The position numbers were made by a program, and so were the translations under genes. A DNA stretch of 64,000 nucleotides from NCBI GenBank assembly GCA_003152015.1, contig PLZF01000055.1, positions 1 to 64,000 on the forward strand, read 5' to 3'. Shown here piece by piece: positions 1-10,672 of this stretch. Positions within the stretch are counted from its first letter, which is position 1. Each line of letters begins with the position of its first letter. The notes under the pieces are model-generated. The model had not been told where the DNA came from. It did not search any database and saw only the letters and a list, made by a program, of their open reading frames with translations. The DNA comes from Acidimicrobiaceae bacterium. Lineage in GTDB: Bacteria > Actinomycetota > Acidimicrobiia > Acidimicrobiales > RAAP-2.

Positions 1-29
1 TCCACGATGTCTCGCGACATCACAACAGT

Positions 30-101
30 GGGCCGTACAGGACTCGAACCTGTGACCCCTTGCGCGTCATGCAAGTGCGCTACCAGCTGCGCCAACGGCC
101 C
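30..101 (-). tRNA. tRNA-Val (anticodon GAC)
   Basis: Reverse complement GGGCCGTTGGCGCAGCTGGTAGCGCACTTGCATGACGCGCAAGGGGTCACAGGTTCGAGTCCTGTACGGCCC; acceptor GGGCCGT/ACGGCCC pairs, anticodon stem CTTGC/GCAAG with loop ATGACGC gives GAC. Confidence 0.93.
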
Positions 102-220
102 GTGAAGGAGGACGATACCACTGAGGCTGGGCGAGACCGACGGAAATCCGTTGGCGGACCCATAGAACGAGTGGACTGGTCCCGATCCTCGGCCCCACTG
201 TGTCGTTGTCTCGCCGGGTA

Positions 221-760
221 ATGAAGTCTCTCGCGGGCACCCCCGAGACGTGGCCCACTCGACTGGTCGTGATCAGCGGAGCACTACTCGGAGCGGTCGC
301 TCTTCAGCTGGCTGTCGGCGTAGCTGCCGGGTTTGAACAACCCATCGGAGTCGTCACCGCGACAGAAGCGGGGGCTTCGGAAGCGTTGCATTCGAGATTC
401 GTCCTGGCCAACCAGTGGGCCGCGCCGTTGGCCAGTATCTTGCTGATCGGTGCGGTAGTGCTTCCATCCCACATGATCGGCACCACCGAAGCCGCCGACG
501 GCCCTCAGCTCAACGGCCAGACGACCCGCCTGTGCCGGGCGTGTGCGTGATCGCTGCACTGACCTTGGCGGCGGCCATCGTCGGAGTTGTGAGCGACATC
601 TCGCGGCCGGCATTCCCCGCCGGCACCATTTCGATTCAGTTTCCCTCTCTGGCACAGCACATCGTGGGCGTTCTCTTCGCCGCGGTCGCCGAATGGTTGG
701 CCCTTGGGTCGATTGCCGAGTTGCATTCGCATCGTCATCGGTCAACGACCCGCGCTCACA
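221..760 (+). pseudogene. Small multi-TM membrane protein split by a frameshift near 480-545
   Basis: Frame of ORF 200..550 encodes hydrophobic helices, then stops at 550; hydrophobic helices resume in the frame of ORF 415..885 (VCVIAALTLAAAIVGVV...AQHIVGVLFAAVAEWLALGS). Confidence 0.5.
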
Positions 761-1532
761 CCTGGCTTAGGGCTTGTGGCATGTCCCGCTCGATTGCCTC
801 CCACCCGCCCAGCCTGTTTCGCCGTTCTATCTCCACCTGGTGTCCGCCCCTCACGCCGAACAACCGCTTCGCCATTAGCAGATAGATCACGATAGCCACG
901 TTGATCACCAGGGTAACCACCTTGAATACGCTGACCCCGGCCACCAGTTCGTAGATCTCGAACGGCACCAGCATGGTGGTTGCCACGAAGGTCAGATACT
1001 CGGCCCACCGCTTGGCCAACCACAACCCGACTATCTCGGCCGCTTCCAGTACGGCATAGGCGGAAATCGCCAATCCCATCGTCACCAGATGGTGAGGTGA
1101 GTAATGGAATGCATTGCGAAGGTGACCCAGCACCCCCCTCACGCTTGTTGCCCCCGGATCCCCTCCTGACAGGTCGTTCATGATTTGGTTGTAGTCGTGC
1201 TGTACCGCGGCGTGATGCCGGGCAAAGGTAAATAGGGCTGCGGCCAGCGCGGTGAGCACTACCACGTGAATGGCACGATCGAAGGCGATCAGCCAGAACA
1301 CGTAGCGATCACGAAGCACCGGACCCCGATCCGGAAGTTCGATCTCGGCGCGGATGGGAACCGGATCGCCTGTCGTCGAACTGGGTATCTGATGCGGGAA
1401 CCAGCCGTCACAGCGAAGGCAGCGGAGCCAGCGCATGCCGTCTATCTCTCGAACCAACAGATGGTCGTCCCTGGTGATCTGAGCGGCATCCTTGCCAACA
1501 ACCACGTGATCTCGCCACGCACAGGTCAACAA
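756..1532 (-). CDS. DUF2127 family membrane protein with N-terminal Cys-pair (CLRC) segment
   Basis: ORF with CAWRDHV...WLRCLRCDGWF N-terminus and several TM segments, typical of DUF2127 proteins. Confidence 0.75.
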   Translation of the reverse strand: MLTCAWRDHVVVGKDAAQITRDDHLLVREIDGMRWLRCLRCDGWFPHQIPSSTTGDPVPIRAEIELPDRGPVLRDRYVFWLIAFDRAIHVVVLTALAAALFTFARHHAAVQHDYNQIMNDLSGGDPGATSVRGVLGHLRNAFHYSPHHLVTMGLAISAYAVLEAAEIVGLWLAKRWAEYLTFVATTMLVPFEIYELVAGVSVFKVVTLVINVAIVIYLLMAKRLFGVRGGHQVEIERRNRLGGWEAIERDMPQALSQV

Positions 1533-1616
1533 CTCGTAGCGGTTGGTCGGTTATCCGGCGTGAGCCACCCCCCGCACCATAGGCTGCTATCCGCCGGCAC
1601 AAGCGAGGAGGTAGTC

Positions 1617-2438
1617 ATGGAGATCGACGTCAACACCCACACCGCACGCATCGCGGACCAGGGTTACACGATTGTCGAGGACGCCATCGATATGGATCTC
1701 ATCAACTCACTGGATGAGGATCTGCGGCGTCTCGAGCGTGACCTGGATATCGTCCCGGCGGGCAACGTGTTCGAAGGGACCCACACCACCCGGATCTACA
1801 ACTTGCTCGTCCACGGACCCCTCTATGAGGGCATCCCGGTTCACCCGAGCATTCTCCCCATTTGCGAGAAGGTGCTCGACCCAGGCTTGCTGGTGTCATC
1901 GCTCTCTTCCATCGCCATTGGCTCCGGTGAGACACCCCAGCCGATCCACGCTGACGATCAGGTGCTCCCTCTCCCGAAGCCACATCCGGCCACCGTCTGT
2001 AACACCATGTGGGCGCTGACCGACTTCACCGAGGAAAATGGAGCCACCCGAATCATCCCCGGCTCCCACCTCGCTTCGGAATCACCCGACCTTGTCACCA
2101 GCTACGACTCGATTCCGGCCGAAATGCCCAAAGGGAGCGTTCTCGTGTGGCACGGCAGCCTGTGGCACGGAGGCGGCGCCAACACCACTGACACCCGTCG
2201 GGTCGGCATCGCCATGAATTACTGCGCCGGTTACATCCGGCAGCAAGAGAACCAGCAGCTGGGTATCCCCCGCGAAACCGCCAAGCATTTTCCTCGTCGG
2301 TTGCAACAGTTGGTCGGGTACGGGATCTACAACGGCCTGATCGGCCACATCGACAAACATCTCCCGGCGAATGTCCTGATGGGGGACCCGGAAGACTCAT
2401 TTCTGCTTTGGGACTACGCCAAACCGTCAGCCAGCTGA
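1617..2438 (+). CDS. Phytanoyl-CoA dioxygenase (PhyH) family protein
   Basis: GYTIVEDAIDMDLIN start, QPIHADDQ Fe-binding region, ENGATRIIPGSHL and LWHGGGANTTDTRR; ATG at 1617 preceded by GAGGAG. Confidence 0.85.
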   Translation: MEIDVNTHTARIADQGYTIVEDAIDMDLINSLDEDLRRLERDLDIVPAGNVFEGTHTTRIYNLLVHGPLYEGIPVHPSILPICEKVLDPGLLVSSLSSIAIGSGETPQPIHADDQVLPLPKPHPATVCNTMWALTDFTEENGATRIIPGSHLASESPDLVTSYDSIPAEMPKGSVLVWHGSLWHGGGANTTDTRRVGIAMNYCAGYIRQQENQQLGIPRETAKHFPRRLQQLVGYGIYNGLIGHIDKHLPANVLMGDPEDSFLLWDYAKPSAS

Positions 2439-2478
2439 ATCCCCACGGCACCCGGTTTGGGGCACCCGTGTGGGTCGG

Positions 2479-2763
2479 TCAGAAGTGGCGGATAAGCGGA
2501 AGAACGCTCACCTTGGTCGGACCGGGGACACCCGCGGCCGCCGATGCGGGGCCGAGCTTGTTCTCCAAGAAAGTCTGGAAGGCCTCCTGTGAGGTCCATA
2601 CCTCGGACAGGATTGCGCCGCCCTCATCGCTGGAGCCCGATATGTGGTATTCGCAGCCCTCGGGAAGATTTTCCCGCAAATCCATGTCGTCGGTGAGCCT
2701 CCAGTACGACTCGGCGCTCATGCCAGCGCCAGGTGCCCATTCACTTACAATAAGGACAGACAT
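2479..2763 (-). CDS. Small hypothetical protein (possible dimeric alpha/beta-barrel fold)
   Basis: 94 aa ORF MSVLIVSEWAPGAGMSAESYWRLTDDM... Confidence 0.55.
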   Translation of the reverse strand: MSVLIVSEWAPGAGMSAESYWRLTDDMDLRENLPEGCEYHISGSSDEGGAILSEVWTSQEAFQTFLENKLGPASAAAGVPGPTKVSVLPLIRHF

Positions 2764-2924
2764 CGCATTTTGCCCCTTCTGCTCTTCACTGGCTCCTCAG
2801 GTAGTCGCCGTCACGGCGCAGCCTAGGTCGCAATTTTCTGATCGGCTCGGATGTTCTCGACGATCTCAGATGGTGCTGGGGCGATCCGCCTCTGGTCGAA
2901 GCCCTCTGCATCCAACCCTTCTAG

Positions 2925-2996
2925 AGGCGGCGGGCGGAATCGAACCGCCGTACGGGGCTTTGCAGGCCCCTGCCTGAACCACTCGGCCACGCCGCC
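2925..2996 (-). tRNA. tRNA-Cys (anticodon GCA)
   Basis: Reverse complement GGCGGCGTGGCCGAGTGGTTCAGGCAGGGGCCTGCAAAGCCCCGTACGGCGGTTCGATTCCGCCCGCCGCCT; loop CTGCAAA. Confidence 0.95.
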
Positions 2997-3044
2997 GTGG
3001 CGTCCCGGGATCCTAGCCTTTCGACATGATGGTTGAATCTTCCT

Positions 3045-4070
3045 ATGCGCATCGGATTGATTGCCCCACCGTGGACCCCCATCCCGCCCAAGCTCTACGG
3101 TGGCATCGAACTGGTGGTCGACCAACTGGCCAGAGGATTGCAGGATGCGGGTCACGATGTCCTTCTGTACGCCACCGGTGATTCAACCTGCCCGGTGCCG
3201 CGGGATTGGATACTCCCCGAAGCCCAGGGAATGCGGATCGGTATGGCCGTTCCCGAAATCCGACACGTGATCCACGCCTATGAGGCGCTGAGCGACTGTG
3301 ACGTGGTGCACGACCACACGGTGATGGGGCCGTTCCATGCCGAGCACTACCCCGACCTTCCGGTTGTCACCACCATCCATGGCCCGTTCAATGAAGAGCT
3401 CACTGACCTCTACCGAGCGATTGCCCACCGGGTTCCGATCGTGGCGATCTCACATGCCCAGCGTCGGGCCGCTCCCGACGTGCCAGTGGCCAGGGTCATC
3501 CATCACGGTGTCGACGCCGACCAGTTCCCGGTGGGGGACGGGAGTGGAGACGCCGAGGGGCCCTATGTCCTGTTTTTGGGTCGGATGAACCCTGAAAAGG
3601 GTGCTCACCGCGCCATCGCCATCGCCCGCGCCGCCGGAATCCGCGTGCTGATGGCGGCCAAGATGCGCGAACCCCAAGAGATGCAGTACTTCGCCGAACA
3701 GGTTGAACCTCTGCTCGGGCCCGACGCCGTGTACCTGGGCGAGGTATCCCACGAGCGGAAACTCGAACTTCTGGCTGGGGCGTCGGCATTGGTGTTCCCC
3801 ATCCGGTGGAACGAACCGTTTGGCATGGTGATGATCGAAGCCATGGCCTGCGGCACCCCGGTGCTCGCCTTCCCAGAAGGGGCGGCGCCCGAAGTGGTGG
3901 ACGACGGCAAAACCGGATTTCTCTGCGACGACAAAGCAGCCATGGTCGAAGCCATCGGTCGACTCGGGGACTTGAAGCGATCCGATTGTCGGCTATCGGT
4001 GGAGGGTTACTTCTCCACCAACCGCATGGTGGCCGAGCACATCGATCTTTTCGAAACCCTGGTGAACTGA
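3045..4070 (+). CDS. Glycosyltransferase family 4 protein
   Basis: MRIGLIAPPWTPIPPKLYGGIE...VLFLGRMNPEKGAHRAI...EPFGMVMIEAMACGTPVLAFPEGAAPEVV. Confidence 0.9.
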   Translation: MRIGLIAPPWTPIPPKLYGGIELVVDQLARGLQDAGHDVLLYATGDSTCPVPRDWILPEAQGMRIGMAVPEIRHVIHAYEALSDCDVVHDHTVMGPFHAEHYPDLPVVTTIHGPFNEELTDLYRAIAHRVPIVAISHAQRRAAPDVPVARVIHHGVDADQFPVGDGSGDAEGPYVLFLGRMNPEKGAHRAIAIARAAGIRVLMAAKMREPQEMQYFAEQVEPLLGPDAVYLGEVSHERKLELLAGASALVFPIRWNEPFGMVMIEAMACGTPVLAFPEGAAPEVVDDGKTGFLCDDKAAMVEAIGRLGDLKRSDCRLSVEGYFSTNRMVAEHIDLFETLVN

Positions 4071-4141
4071 GTCTCGAAGCAGCTACCTATCGGGGCGCCA
4101 CGGAAATCAATGTCTGGTCAGAGGTGCCTCAGAAGGCGTGA

Positions 4142-4336
4142 TCAGGCCCGGCGGTGAAGCAGAAACCAGCCCAACGCCCCGATGATCGCCACCACCACCA
4201 CCGCCTTGATCAAAAACCATATGAGCCCGACGATGGAGCTAAGTATCGCGAACGCCACCACCACGGCGATGACCGCCCCGCCCACCAACAGCACTGCGTC
4301 AAGCAGCTTGAGCCCGGAGGATTCGCCTTCAGCCAT
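4142..4336 (-). CDS. Small membrane protein
   Basis: 64 aa ORF with two hydrophobic stretches. Confidence 0.5.
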   Translation of the reverse strand: MAEGESSGLKLLDAVLLVGGAVIAVVVAFAILSSIVGLIWFLIKAVVVVAIIGALGWFLLHRRA

Positions 4337-4432
4337 AGTGCCATGCTAACCGGCGGGCCGAGAGACCTGGTGGCAGGGAACCCGTGACCGGCCGCGAGGC
4401 CCGATCAGTCGTGGTGATGGTACGGTCCGCCA

Positions 4433-6820
4433 GTGTCCATGCGTGCGCGCCGACAGGTGCTCATAGACAATCTCGACCTCCACGGCGCCGCTTTCTGCCA
4501 CGCCTATACCAAGATCGCCGACGAGTGGCTCACCGACCTCTACGAACAGGCCACCAGCGGTGATGGCCGGGGGATTGCACTGGTGGCGGTGGGGGGATAT
4601 GGACGCCGAGAGCTCTGCCCATTCAGCGATCTAGACGTGGTGCTGCTCCATCGTGGGCGCCGGGACATCTCGGCCACCGCTGACAAGATCTGGTATCCGG
4701 TCTGGGACGAGGGAATCGCTCTTGACCACAGTGTGCGACGACCCAGCGAAGCCATCGAGGTGGCCAACGAGGACCTGCGAGCCGCTCTCGGCCTGCTCGA
4801 TGCCCGAGTGGTGTGTGGGGACGAGAGAGTGGCCGAGCCCCTCATTGTCGAGGCGCGTGAACGTTGGGCGAAACAGAAGCCACCCTGGTTGGGCGTCCTC
4901 GCCGATCTGGTGGCCGAGCGTCACGCTGCTCACGGTGACGTGGCGTTTCTGCTCGAACCCGACCTGAAGGAGTCACACGGCGGTCTTCGGGACGCCACCG
5001 CGCTGCTCGCCATGATGCAGGCGGTACCCGTGCTCGCCGACTACGTGGACACCGCCGCCATCAGTGACGCTTCTTCCGTTCTCACCCGCGTCCGGGTAGA
5101 GCTCCACCGCCAATCGGGTCGCGAACTCAACAAACTCCTGCTTCAAGAGCAGGACCAGGTGGCGACTTCGCTCGGAGAGCCCGATACCGACTCATTGATG
5201 GCGGCGGTCGCCACTGCGGGCCGCACGGTGGCCTGGGAGGCAGACGACGCATGGCGAAGGCGGAGCGCATGGTCCCGCTCCCTGGGAACGAGAAAAGGGT
5301 GGTCGTTCCCCGGGCGGAGGGGCGGATCGCCAAGCTCGCCGGCCGACGGAATCACCCCGGTCCCCTCCGATCCCGATATCGGAATTTCCGACGGGGAAGT
5401 GGTGCTGACCGACTCGGGGGATGTCACCCACGATCCTTCCCTTTCGCTGCGATTGGCCGCGGTGGCAGCCGAGCAGAATCTGCCCATCTCACGAGACGCC
5501 CTCAACCTCCTCGGTCGAAAAGCGCCGCCTCCACCGACTCCATGGCCCGAGTCGCTCCGCACCACGCTGGTTCGGGTACTCGCCGCCGGTCGCCCAACCA
5601 TCGCCGCCCTCGAGGCCCTTGACCAACGCGAGCTACTCGCCCGGTATCTTCCCGAATGGAGCGCGGTACGAAACAAGCCTCAACGCAATCCGTATCATCG
5701 CTTCACGGTCGACCGTCACCTGTTGGAAGCAACCGCCAACGCCGCCGCCCTGGCCCCCCGGGTACAACGGGTGGACCTCTTGTTGGTAGGGACCCTCCTC
5801 CACGACATCGGGAAGGGATTCCCGGGCGACCACACCGAGGTCGGGGTGACGATGGCAGCCGACATCGGGGCGCGTTTGGGTTTTTCGCCCGAGGATGTCG
5901 AGGTTCTCGTTTCGCTGGTGAGGCTGCACCTACTGCTTCCCGACACTGCAACCCGTCGGGATCTCGATGACCCGGCGACCGCCCAGCGGGTGGCCGACGA
6001 GGTGGGCGACCGGATGACCCTCGACCTACTCGCCGCGTTGGTCGAGGCGGACAGTCTCGCCACCGGACCATCGGCATGGGGCTCATGGAAGGCCGGGCTT
6101 CTGGCTGATCTGGTCGAGCGGACAGGAAAACTACTGGCCGGGGAGTCTGTGACTCCTCCCACCACCTGGGTGACCAACGACCTCAGAAGCATCATGGAGA
6201 CGGTTCGCGCTCGCCAGGCACCCGCCATCTCCATCGACGCACCCACCATCACCGTCATCGCTCCGGACCGGCAGGGGCTGTTGGCCGAGGTCACCGGGAT
6301 CCTGGCCCTCCACGGGCTGAATGTGCGGTCGGCCAATGTGGCCGGTGAGCAAGGGGTCGCCGTCGAAATGTTCACGGTGGAGCCTTCCCGGGGTCGGTGG
6401 CCGACAGCGGCCAGAATCTCCGATGACATCGCCGCGGTCATGGCCGGCACGCTGTCACTCGATCAACGGTTGGCCGAGCGGACTCGTACCTACCGGAACG
6501 CCAACCGCGCCACCACGCCCCAGCTCGTCGCCACCGAGGTCACCGTGGATAACAATGCCTCGGCCAATGCCACGGTGGTGGAGGTCCGCGCCGAGGACGT
6601 CGAAGGCCAGCTCCACCGGATCACCCGAGCCCTGGGCGACTGCCAACTCGACGTCATCTCGGCTAAAGTGTCCACCTTCGGTCCGGCCGTGGTTGACGCT
6701 TTCTATGTGCGGGGACCCGACGGAGGAAAACTTATCGACCCCCACACCATCGCCTCGGTCGAACGCAGAGTGCGTGATCGGATTGCCCAGTCGGGGGACG
6801 ACGACGAGAGCGGCACCTAG
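4433..6820 (+). CDS. glnD: [Protein-PII] uridylyltransferase GlnD
   Basis: GGYGRRELCPFSDLDVVLL nucleotidyltransferase motif, HD motif GTLLHDIGKG, two C-terminal ACT domains; GTG start. Confidence 0.93.
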   Translation: MSMRARRQVLIDNLDLHGAAFCHAYTKIADEWLTDLYEQATSGDGRGIALVAVGGYGRRELCPFSDLDVVLLHRGRRDISATADKIWYPVWDEGIALDHSVRRPSEAIEVANEDLRAALGLLDARVVCGDERVAEPLIVEARERWAKQKPPWLGVLADLVAERHAAHGDVAFLLEPDLKESHGGLRDATALLAMMQAVPVLADYVDTAAISDASSVLTRVRVELHRQSGRELNKLLLQEQDQVATSLGEPDTDSLMAAVATAGRTVAWEADDAWRRRSAWSRSLGTRKGWSFPGRRGGSPSSPADGITPVPSDPDIGISDGEVVLTDSGDVTHDPSLSLRLAAVAAEQNLPISRDALNLLGRKAPPPPTPWPESLRTTLVRVLAAGRPTIAALEALDQRELLARYLPEWSAVRNKPQRNPYHRFTVDRHLLEATANAAALAPRVQRVDLLLVGTLLHDIGKGFPGDHTEVGVTMAADIGARLGFSPEDVEVLVSLVRLHLLLPDTATRRDLDDPATAQRVADEVGDRMTLDLLAALVEADSLATGPSAWGSWKAGLLADLVERTGKLLAGESVTPPTTWVTNDLRSIMETVRARQAPAISIDAPTITVIAPDRQGLLAEVTGILALHGLNVRSANVAGEQGVAVEMFTVEPSRGRWPTAARISDDIAAVMAGTLSLDQRLAERTRTYRNANRATTPQLVATEVTVDNNASANATVVEVRAEDVEGQLHRITRALGDCQLDVISAKVSTFGPAVVDAFYVRGPDGGKLIDPHTIASVERRVRDRIAQSGDDDESGT

Positions 6821-6881
6821 AAGGCCAAGATGCCTGGTCACAGGCCACAAATGGTACGCTCCCGGGCACACGAGGAGAGCA

Positions 6882-8063
6882 ATGTCCACAAAACACTCAC
6901 ATTCTCAGGGGTCAGGTGAGGTCGGGTCGGGTCGCGGACGGACAGTGCGGTCCCTGACCATCGGCATTGTGGTGGTGGCGATTCTGGTCGTCGGCGTCGG
7001 CGTCGGCATTGCCACCACCGCCTCCAAGGGCTACCTGGGTCGCGCCGTCGCGTCGCCCACTTCGGTGGCCAACGCGCTGCCCACGGCTGACACTCACCAG
7101 CCATTGACAGTGGTGTCCTCCATACCGGCCAACGGGGCGACCGGCATCCCGAGTGACGCATCCATTTCGCTGCAGTTCTCGTCTCCCCTCGACCCCAACT
7201 CACCCCAGCCGATCCTGACCCCGGCTGTGGCCGGTATATGGCAACTCCTGACTCCGACCACGTTCACCTTTGTAGCCACCACACCCTTCGTCCCGACCTC
7301 CACCGAAACGGTCACCATCCCCGGCGCCATTGGCAGTACCTCGGGGAAGACCCTCGGGGCCGACCAGTCGGTGCAGTTCGCCGTGGCTAATGGCGGAACC
7401 CTTCGCCTGCAACAGCTGCTGGCGACCTTGGGGTATCTCCCCTTGAGCTTCACACCGGCCAGACCGCTGGCCGCCCCTCAAGAAGCAGCCCAAGCCCAGG
7501 AGGGCGTATTCGCGTGGAAAGGGAGTGAACCTGCCCCACTCCAAGCGCTCTGGACCGAAGGGACAGCAAACACCATTACCAGAGGCGCAGTCATGGCCTT
7601 CCAAGACCAAAACAAGATGAAGACGGACGGCGTTGCCGGCCCTGCGGTATGGGGGGCTCTGCTGGCCGACGTCGGTACCGGCGCCATCAACACCGCGCCC
7701 TACCACTACGTGCACGTATCGAAGACGATTCCGCAAACCACCACCGTCTACAGCAACGGTGCAGCTGTCTACACCACCGCGGCGAACACCGGCGTCACCG
7801 GTGCTGAGACTGCGTCGGGCACCTTCCCGGTCTACCTTCGTTACCTCACCACGACCATGTCGGGCACCAATCCCGACGGCTCCAAGTACTCGGATCCGGG
7901 TATCCCCTGGGTCAGCTACTTCAACGGAGGGGATGCGCTTCACGGCTTTGTGAGGTCGAGCTACGGAACTCCTCAGAGTGACGGATGCGTGGAGATGCCT
8001 CCCGCCAACGCCGCAGTCGTGTACCCGCTCACCCCCATCGGCACCCTGGTCACCGTTTCCTGA
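6882..8063 (+). CDS. L,D-transpeptidase with N-terminal TM anchor and Ig-like domain
   Basis: C-terminal YkuD pattern HGFVRSSYGTPQSDGCVEMP; peptidoglycan-binding-like GAVMAFQDQNKMKTDGVAGPAVWGAL; TM near N-terminus. Confidence 0.85.
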   Translation: MSTKHSHSQGSGEVGSGRGRTVRSLTIGIVVVAILVVGVGVGIATTASKGYLGRAVASPTSVANALPTADTHQPLTVVSSIPANGATGIPSDASISLQFSSPLDPNSPQPILTPAVAGIWQLLTPTTFTFVATTPFVPTSTETVTIPGAIGSTSGKTLGADQSVQFAVANGGTLRLQQLLATLGYLPLSFTPARPLAAPQEAAQAQEGVFAWKGSEPAPLQALWTEGTANTITRGAVMAFQDQNKMKTDGVAGPAVWGALLADVGTGAINTAPYHYVHVSKTIPQTTTVYSNGAAVYTTAANTGVTGAETASGTFPVYLRYLTTTMSGTNPDGSKYSDPGIPWVSYFNGGDALHGFVRSSYGTPQSDGCVEMPPANAAVVYPLTPIGTLVTVS

Positions 8064-8119
8064 TCAGAGCCCCGGAGCCTGGTCTCCCCAGTGGGTGGAT
8101 GCCAACTGCCGGGTGGGTT

Positions 8120-9118
8120 TCAGGTCCCGATCAGCGGATGCTTGAGGCCGAGATCGGCCAGGGTTCGGCCGGGTTCACGACGATCCAAGATCCCGGGTGA
8201 GGCTCCGTCGATCCGGAACACATAAAGATTCCAGTAGGGCGCCAAATCGGCCGGGGCAATATCGGCGTAGAGGAGACGTTCGACGTCGATGCAGCGGGTG
8301 AAGCCCGCCTCCGCGAATCGATCTGTCCACCAACCGAATGACGCGATGGTCAGGTGACCCTCCACCAGGTGCCCATCGGCGTCGACCGCCAGGTCTGCTT
8401 CGGGAATCGGGCCCGAGTAGTCCGACGACAACTGGCGGTAGTGATCTAGCCGTTCGGGCCGGACCTTGCCTTCGAAATGGCCGTCGGGACCCGATGGATT
8501 CGTCCCAAATGAGGGAATTGTGGCGTAGAGATAGGAACCGCAGACCCGGCGGAGCTCAGCCAATGCGGTCGACACCCGATCGGGCGGGAGGTGCTCGAGA
8601 ATCTCGAGCGCGGTGACAAGCTCGAACGCCCCGTCCCCCCAGGGAAGACCCACAAAGAGATTGCCAACCCGAATATGGCCCTCGGCCCCCGGGGCAGCGT
8701 GGGCAATGGCAAAGGGACTGAGATCGCAGCCCTCGGCATCGATCCCCAGTTCCCGGAGCACCTCGACCACATAGCCGGTGGCGCACCCCACGTCGAGGGA
8801 GCAGCCGACCCGGAAATTACGCCACAGCAGCCACCCGGCGATATCTGCGTTCGAGGCAACCCGGTCGTAGCGGGCATAGCCGGAATGACCACCTCGATCA
8901 CCGGACGAGTCGCGTCCCTCACCGAAATAGCTGGCCCCATAGGTGGCGTCGATACCGGCGGCCCGCGCCTCGGCCACCGCCTGGCCGGTCTCTGAAGCTC
9001 GGGCCAGCTCACGTGCTACAAGGGACATCATCCGGCGCACCCCGGCGTTGGAAGTGGCTCCCCACTCCATCACCTGGCGGACCCCGTCGACGATAGGCCT
9101 CCATCGACGCGACGGCAT
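8120..9118 (-). CDS. Class I SAM-dependent methyltransferase
   Basis: SLDVGCATGYVVEVLRELG and FELVTALEILEHLPPD motifs. Confidence 0.85.
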   Translation of the reverse strand: MPSRRWRPIVDGVRQVMEWGATSNAGVRRMMSLVARELARASETGQAVAEARAAGIDATYGASYFGEGRDSSGDRGGHSGYARYDRVASNADIAGWLLWRNFRVGCSLDVGCATGYVVEVLRELGIDAEGCDLSPFAIAHAAPGAEGHIRVGNLFVGLPWGDGAFELVTALEILEHLPPDRVSTALAELRRVCGSYLYATIPSFGTNPSGPDGHFEGKVRPERLDHYRQLSSDYSGPIPEADLAVDADGHLVEGHLTIASFGWWTDRFAEAGFTRCIDVERLLYADIAPADLAPYWNLYVFRIDGASPGILDRREPGRTLADLGLKHPLIGT

Positions 9119-9201
9119 GCCGAGAGACTAGTCGTGGGTAGATCCGCCCTCATTTCCGGTCTATCCTCGCCTTGTCCAGCGTCAACGGGAAGGGAACCAC
9201 T

Positions 9202-10026
9202 ATGAGCCAGATGCAGTCCTTCGATAATGCCCCTGCCGCGTCTCTTGTCGGGTCGTTGGGGGTGTTCACCCTGGCCGACGTCCTTACGCTTCTGGCCGAG
9301 TCAACTCAGACCGGCGAACTGCAAGTAGTGGGATCGGAAATTGATGGACGGGTATGGCTCGAAGGGGGAGAGCTCTCCAATGCCCACGTCGGATCGGCGG
9401 CCACCATCGGTCGGGCCGTATTCGAGCTGGCCATCGTCGACGACGGTTGGTTCTACTTCACCTCCGGCATGGCGTCCTCGAGCGGTCAACCCCGGGTTCC
9501 GGTACGCGCCGTCCTCGATGAAGTGAGGCCGCAAGTCGATGAATGGCATGAGCTCCTCGAAATGATGCCGTTCGAGTCGACGGTGGCCCTCACCCCCAAT
9601 CCACCGAGCGGCGATGTCCAGCTACGCGGCGACCAATGGCGAATGGTCACGTCCATCGGGAACGCCGCAACCTCGGTCAAAGCTGTGCTCGGAGCCTCCG
9701 GCGAGGATCGGATTTCAGGGCTCCGCATACTGCGCGACCTGCACGATGCCCGTCTGGTCACACTGGAGGTGGATCGCCACGACGTTGAGGCCACCGACGA
9801 CGCCACTCCGTTCGCATCGGGCCAGGCGCAGAATCCACCATTTGTGCCCACTGCCTCGCCGTTCTCCACTCCCGACGCCGTACCGCCAGTCCCGCCATTC
9901 TTTACCGAGATTCCGACGCATGCCGAGCCACCGGTGTCCAACGATGTTGACGACCAAGGGGACACCCAGGCGGCCAGCCTGGCCGAAGTCGCCATCATTG
10001 CGCCATCCGACACGCCTGACGCCTAG
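9202..10026 (+). CDS. DUF4388 domain protein
   Basis: SLVGSLGVFTLADVLTLLAESTQTGELQV...GRVWLEGGELSNAHVG pattern. Confidence 0.75.
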   Translation: MSQMQSFDNAPAASLVGSLGVFTLADVLTLLAESTQTGELQVVGSEIDGRVWLEGGELSNAHVGSAATIGRAVFELAIVDDGWFYFTSGMASSSGQPRVPVRAVLDEVRPQVDEWHELLEMMPFESTVALTPNPPSGDVQLRGDQWRMVTSIGNAATSVKAVLGASGEDRISGLRILRDLHDARLVTLEVDRHDVEATDDATPFASGQAQNPPFVPTASPFSTPDAVPPVPPFFTEIPTHAEPPVSNDVDDQGDTQAASLAEVAIIAPSDTPDA

Positions 10027-10117
10027 GGCGCCATCCGGTGCCGGACACCCGGAACGCAGTTGGATCGATGAGGCCCACCGCACATTGAACGGTCGGGCGT
10101 CCCTCTCGAGTGGATCG

Positions 10118-10621
10118 TCAGTAGGTAGTGTTGGTCAAGCAGGTACCGGTCTGGTTGCAGTGGTGAACCACAGCTACCACCACAATGACAACCACGATGC
10201 CGATGACGATGCCGACAAAGCCGATGATGATACCGGCCAGTGCCATTCCCCCACCCTGCTGCGTCCCATTCGACTGTTTGATCTGGGAGCGGGCGATGAA
10301 GCCGAAGACGATGGCCAGAATCGCACCCACTCCGTAGATCCAAAAGAAGAATGAGCAGACCAGCGAGGCGATGGCCAGACCGTTGTTCTTCGACGTCGGC
10401 GGGTAGCCATACGGGGCCCCTGCCGGTGGATATCCGTAGCTTCCGGCGCCCGGTGGCCCATACGACGGTGCCGGTGCCGGTGCCGGTGCGAGTTCGCCCG
10501 GACCGGGGAGGGTGGCCCCTGGGCCGGCATCGGCGGCCGCAGTTCCCGGTACCTGGTCAGGCGAGTACCACTTCCCATCCGACGCCTGCCACCACCCAGG
10601 TCCTTGGGATACATCGCTCAT
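10118..10621 (-). CDS. DUF2510/DUF4190-type membrane protein with Pro/Gly/Tyr-rich linker
   Basis: N-terminal [24 protein letters not shown]-rich linker, C-terminal two TM region [24 protein letters not shown]. Confidence 0.7.
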   Translation of the reverse strand: MSDVSQGPGWWQASDGKWYSPDQVPGTAAADAGPGATLPGPGELAPAPAPAPSYGPPGAGSYGYPPAGAPYGYPPTSKNNGLAIASLVCSFFFWIYGVGAILAIVFGFIARSQIKQSNGTQQGGGMALAGIIIGFVGIVIGIVVVIVVVAVVHHCNQTGTCLTNTTY

Positions 10622-10672
10622 GCACTGTCTCCTTCGTCGATGCCTCGAGACGTTAACCCCCGCAATGCGAGG

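Noticed and set aside
1266-2438. Long 390-aa version of the PhyH ORF
   Set aside because: Upstream part is antisense to the DUF2127 gene; ATG at 1617 has a good Shine-Dalgarno
6321-8063. Long 580-aa version of the L,D-transpeptidase ORF
   Set aside because: First ~187 codons overlap glnD out of frame; ATG at 6882 follows a GAGGAG ribosome-binding site
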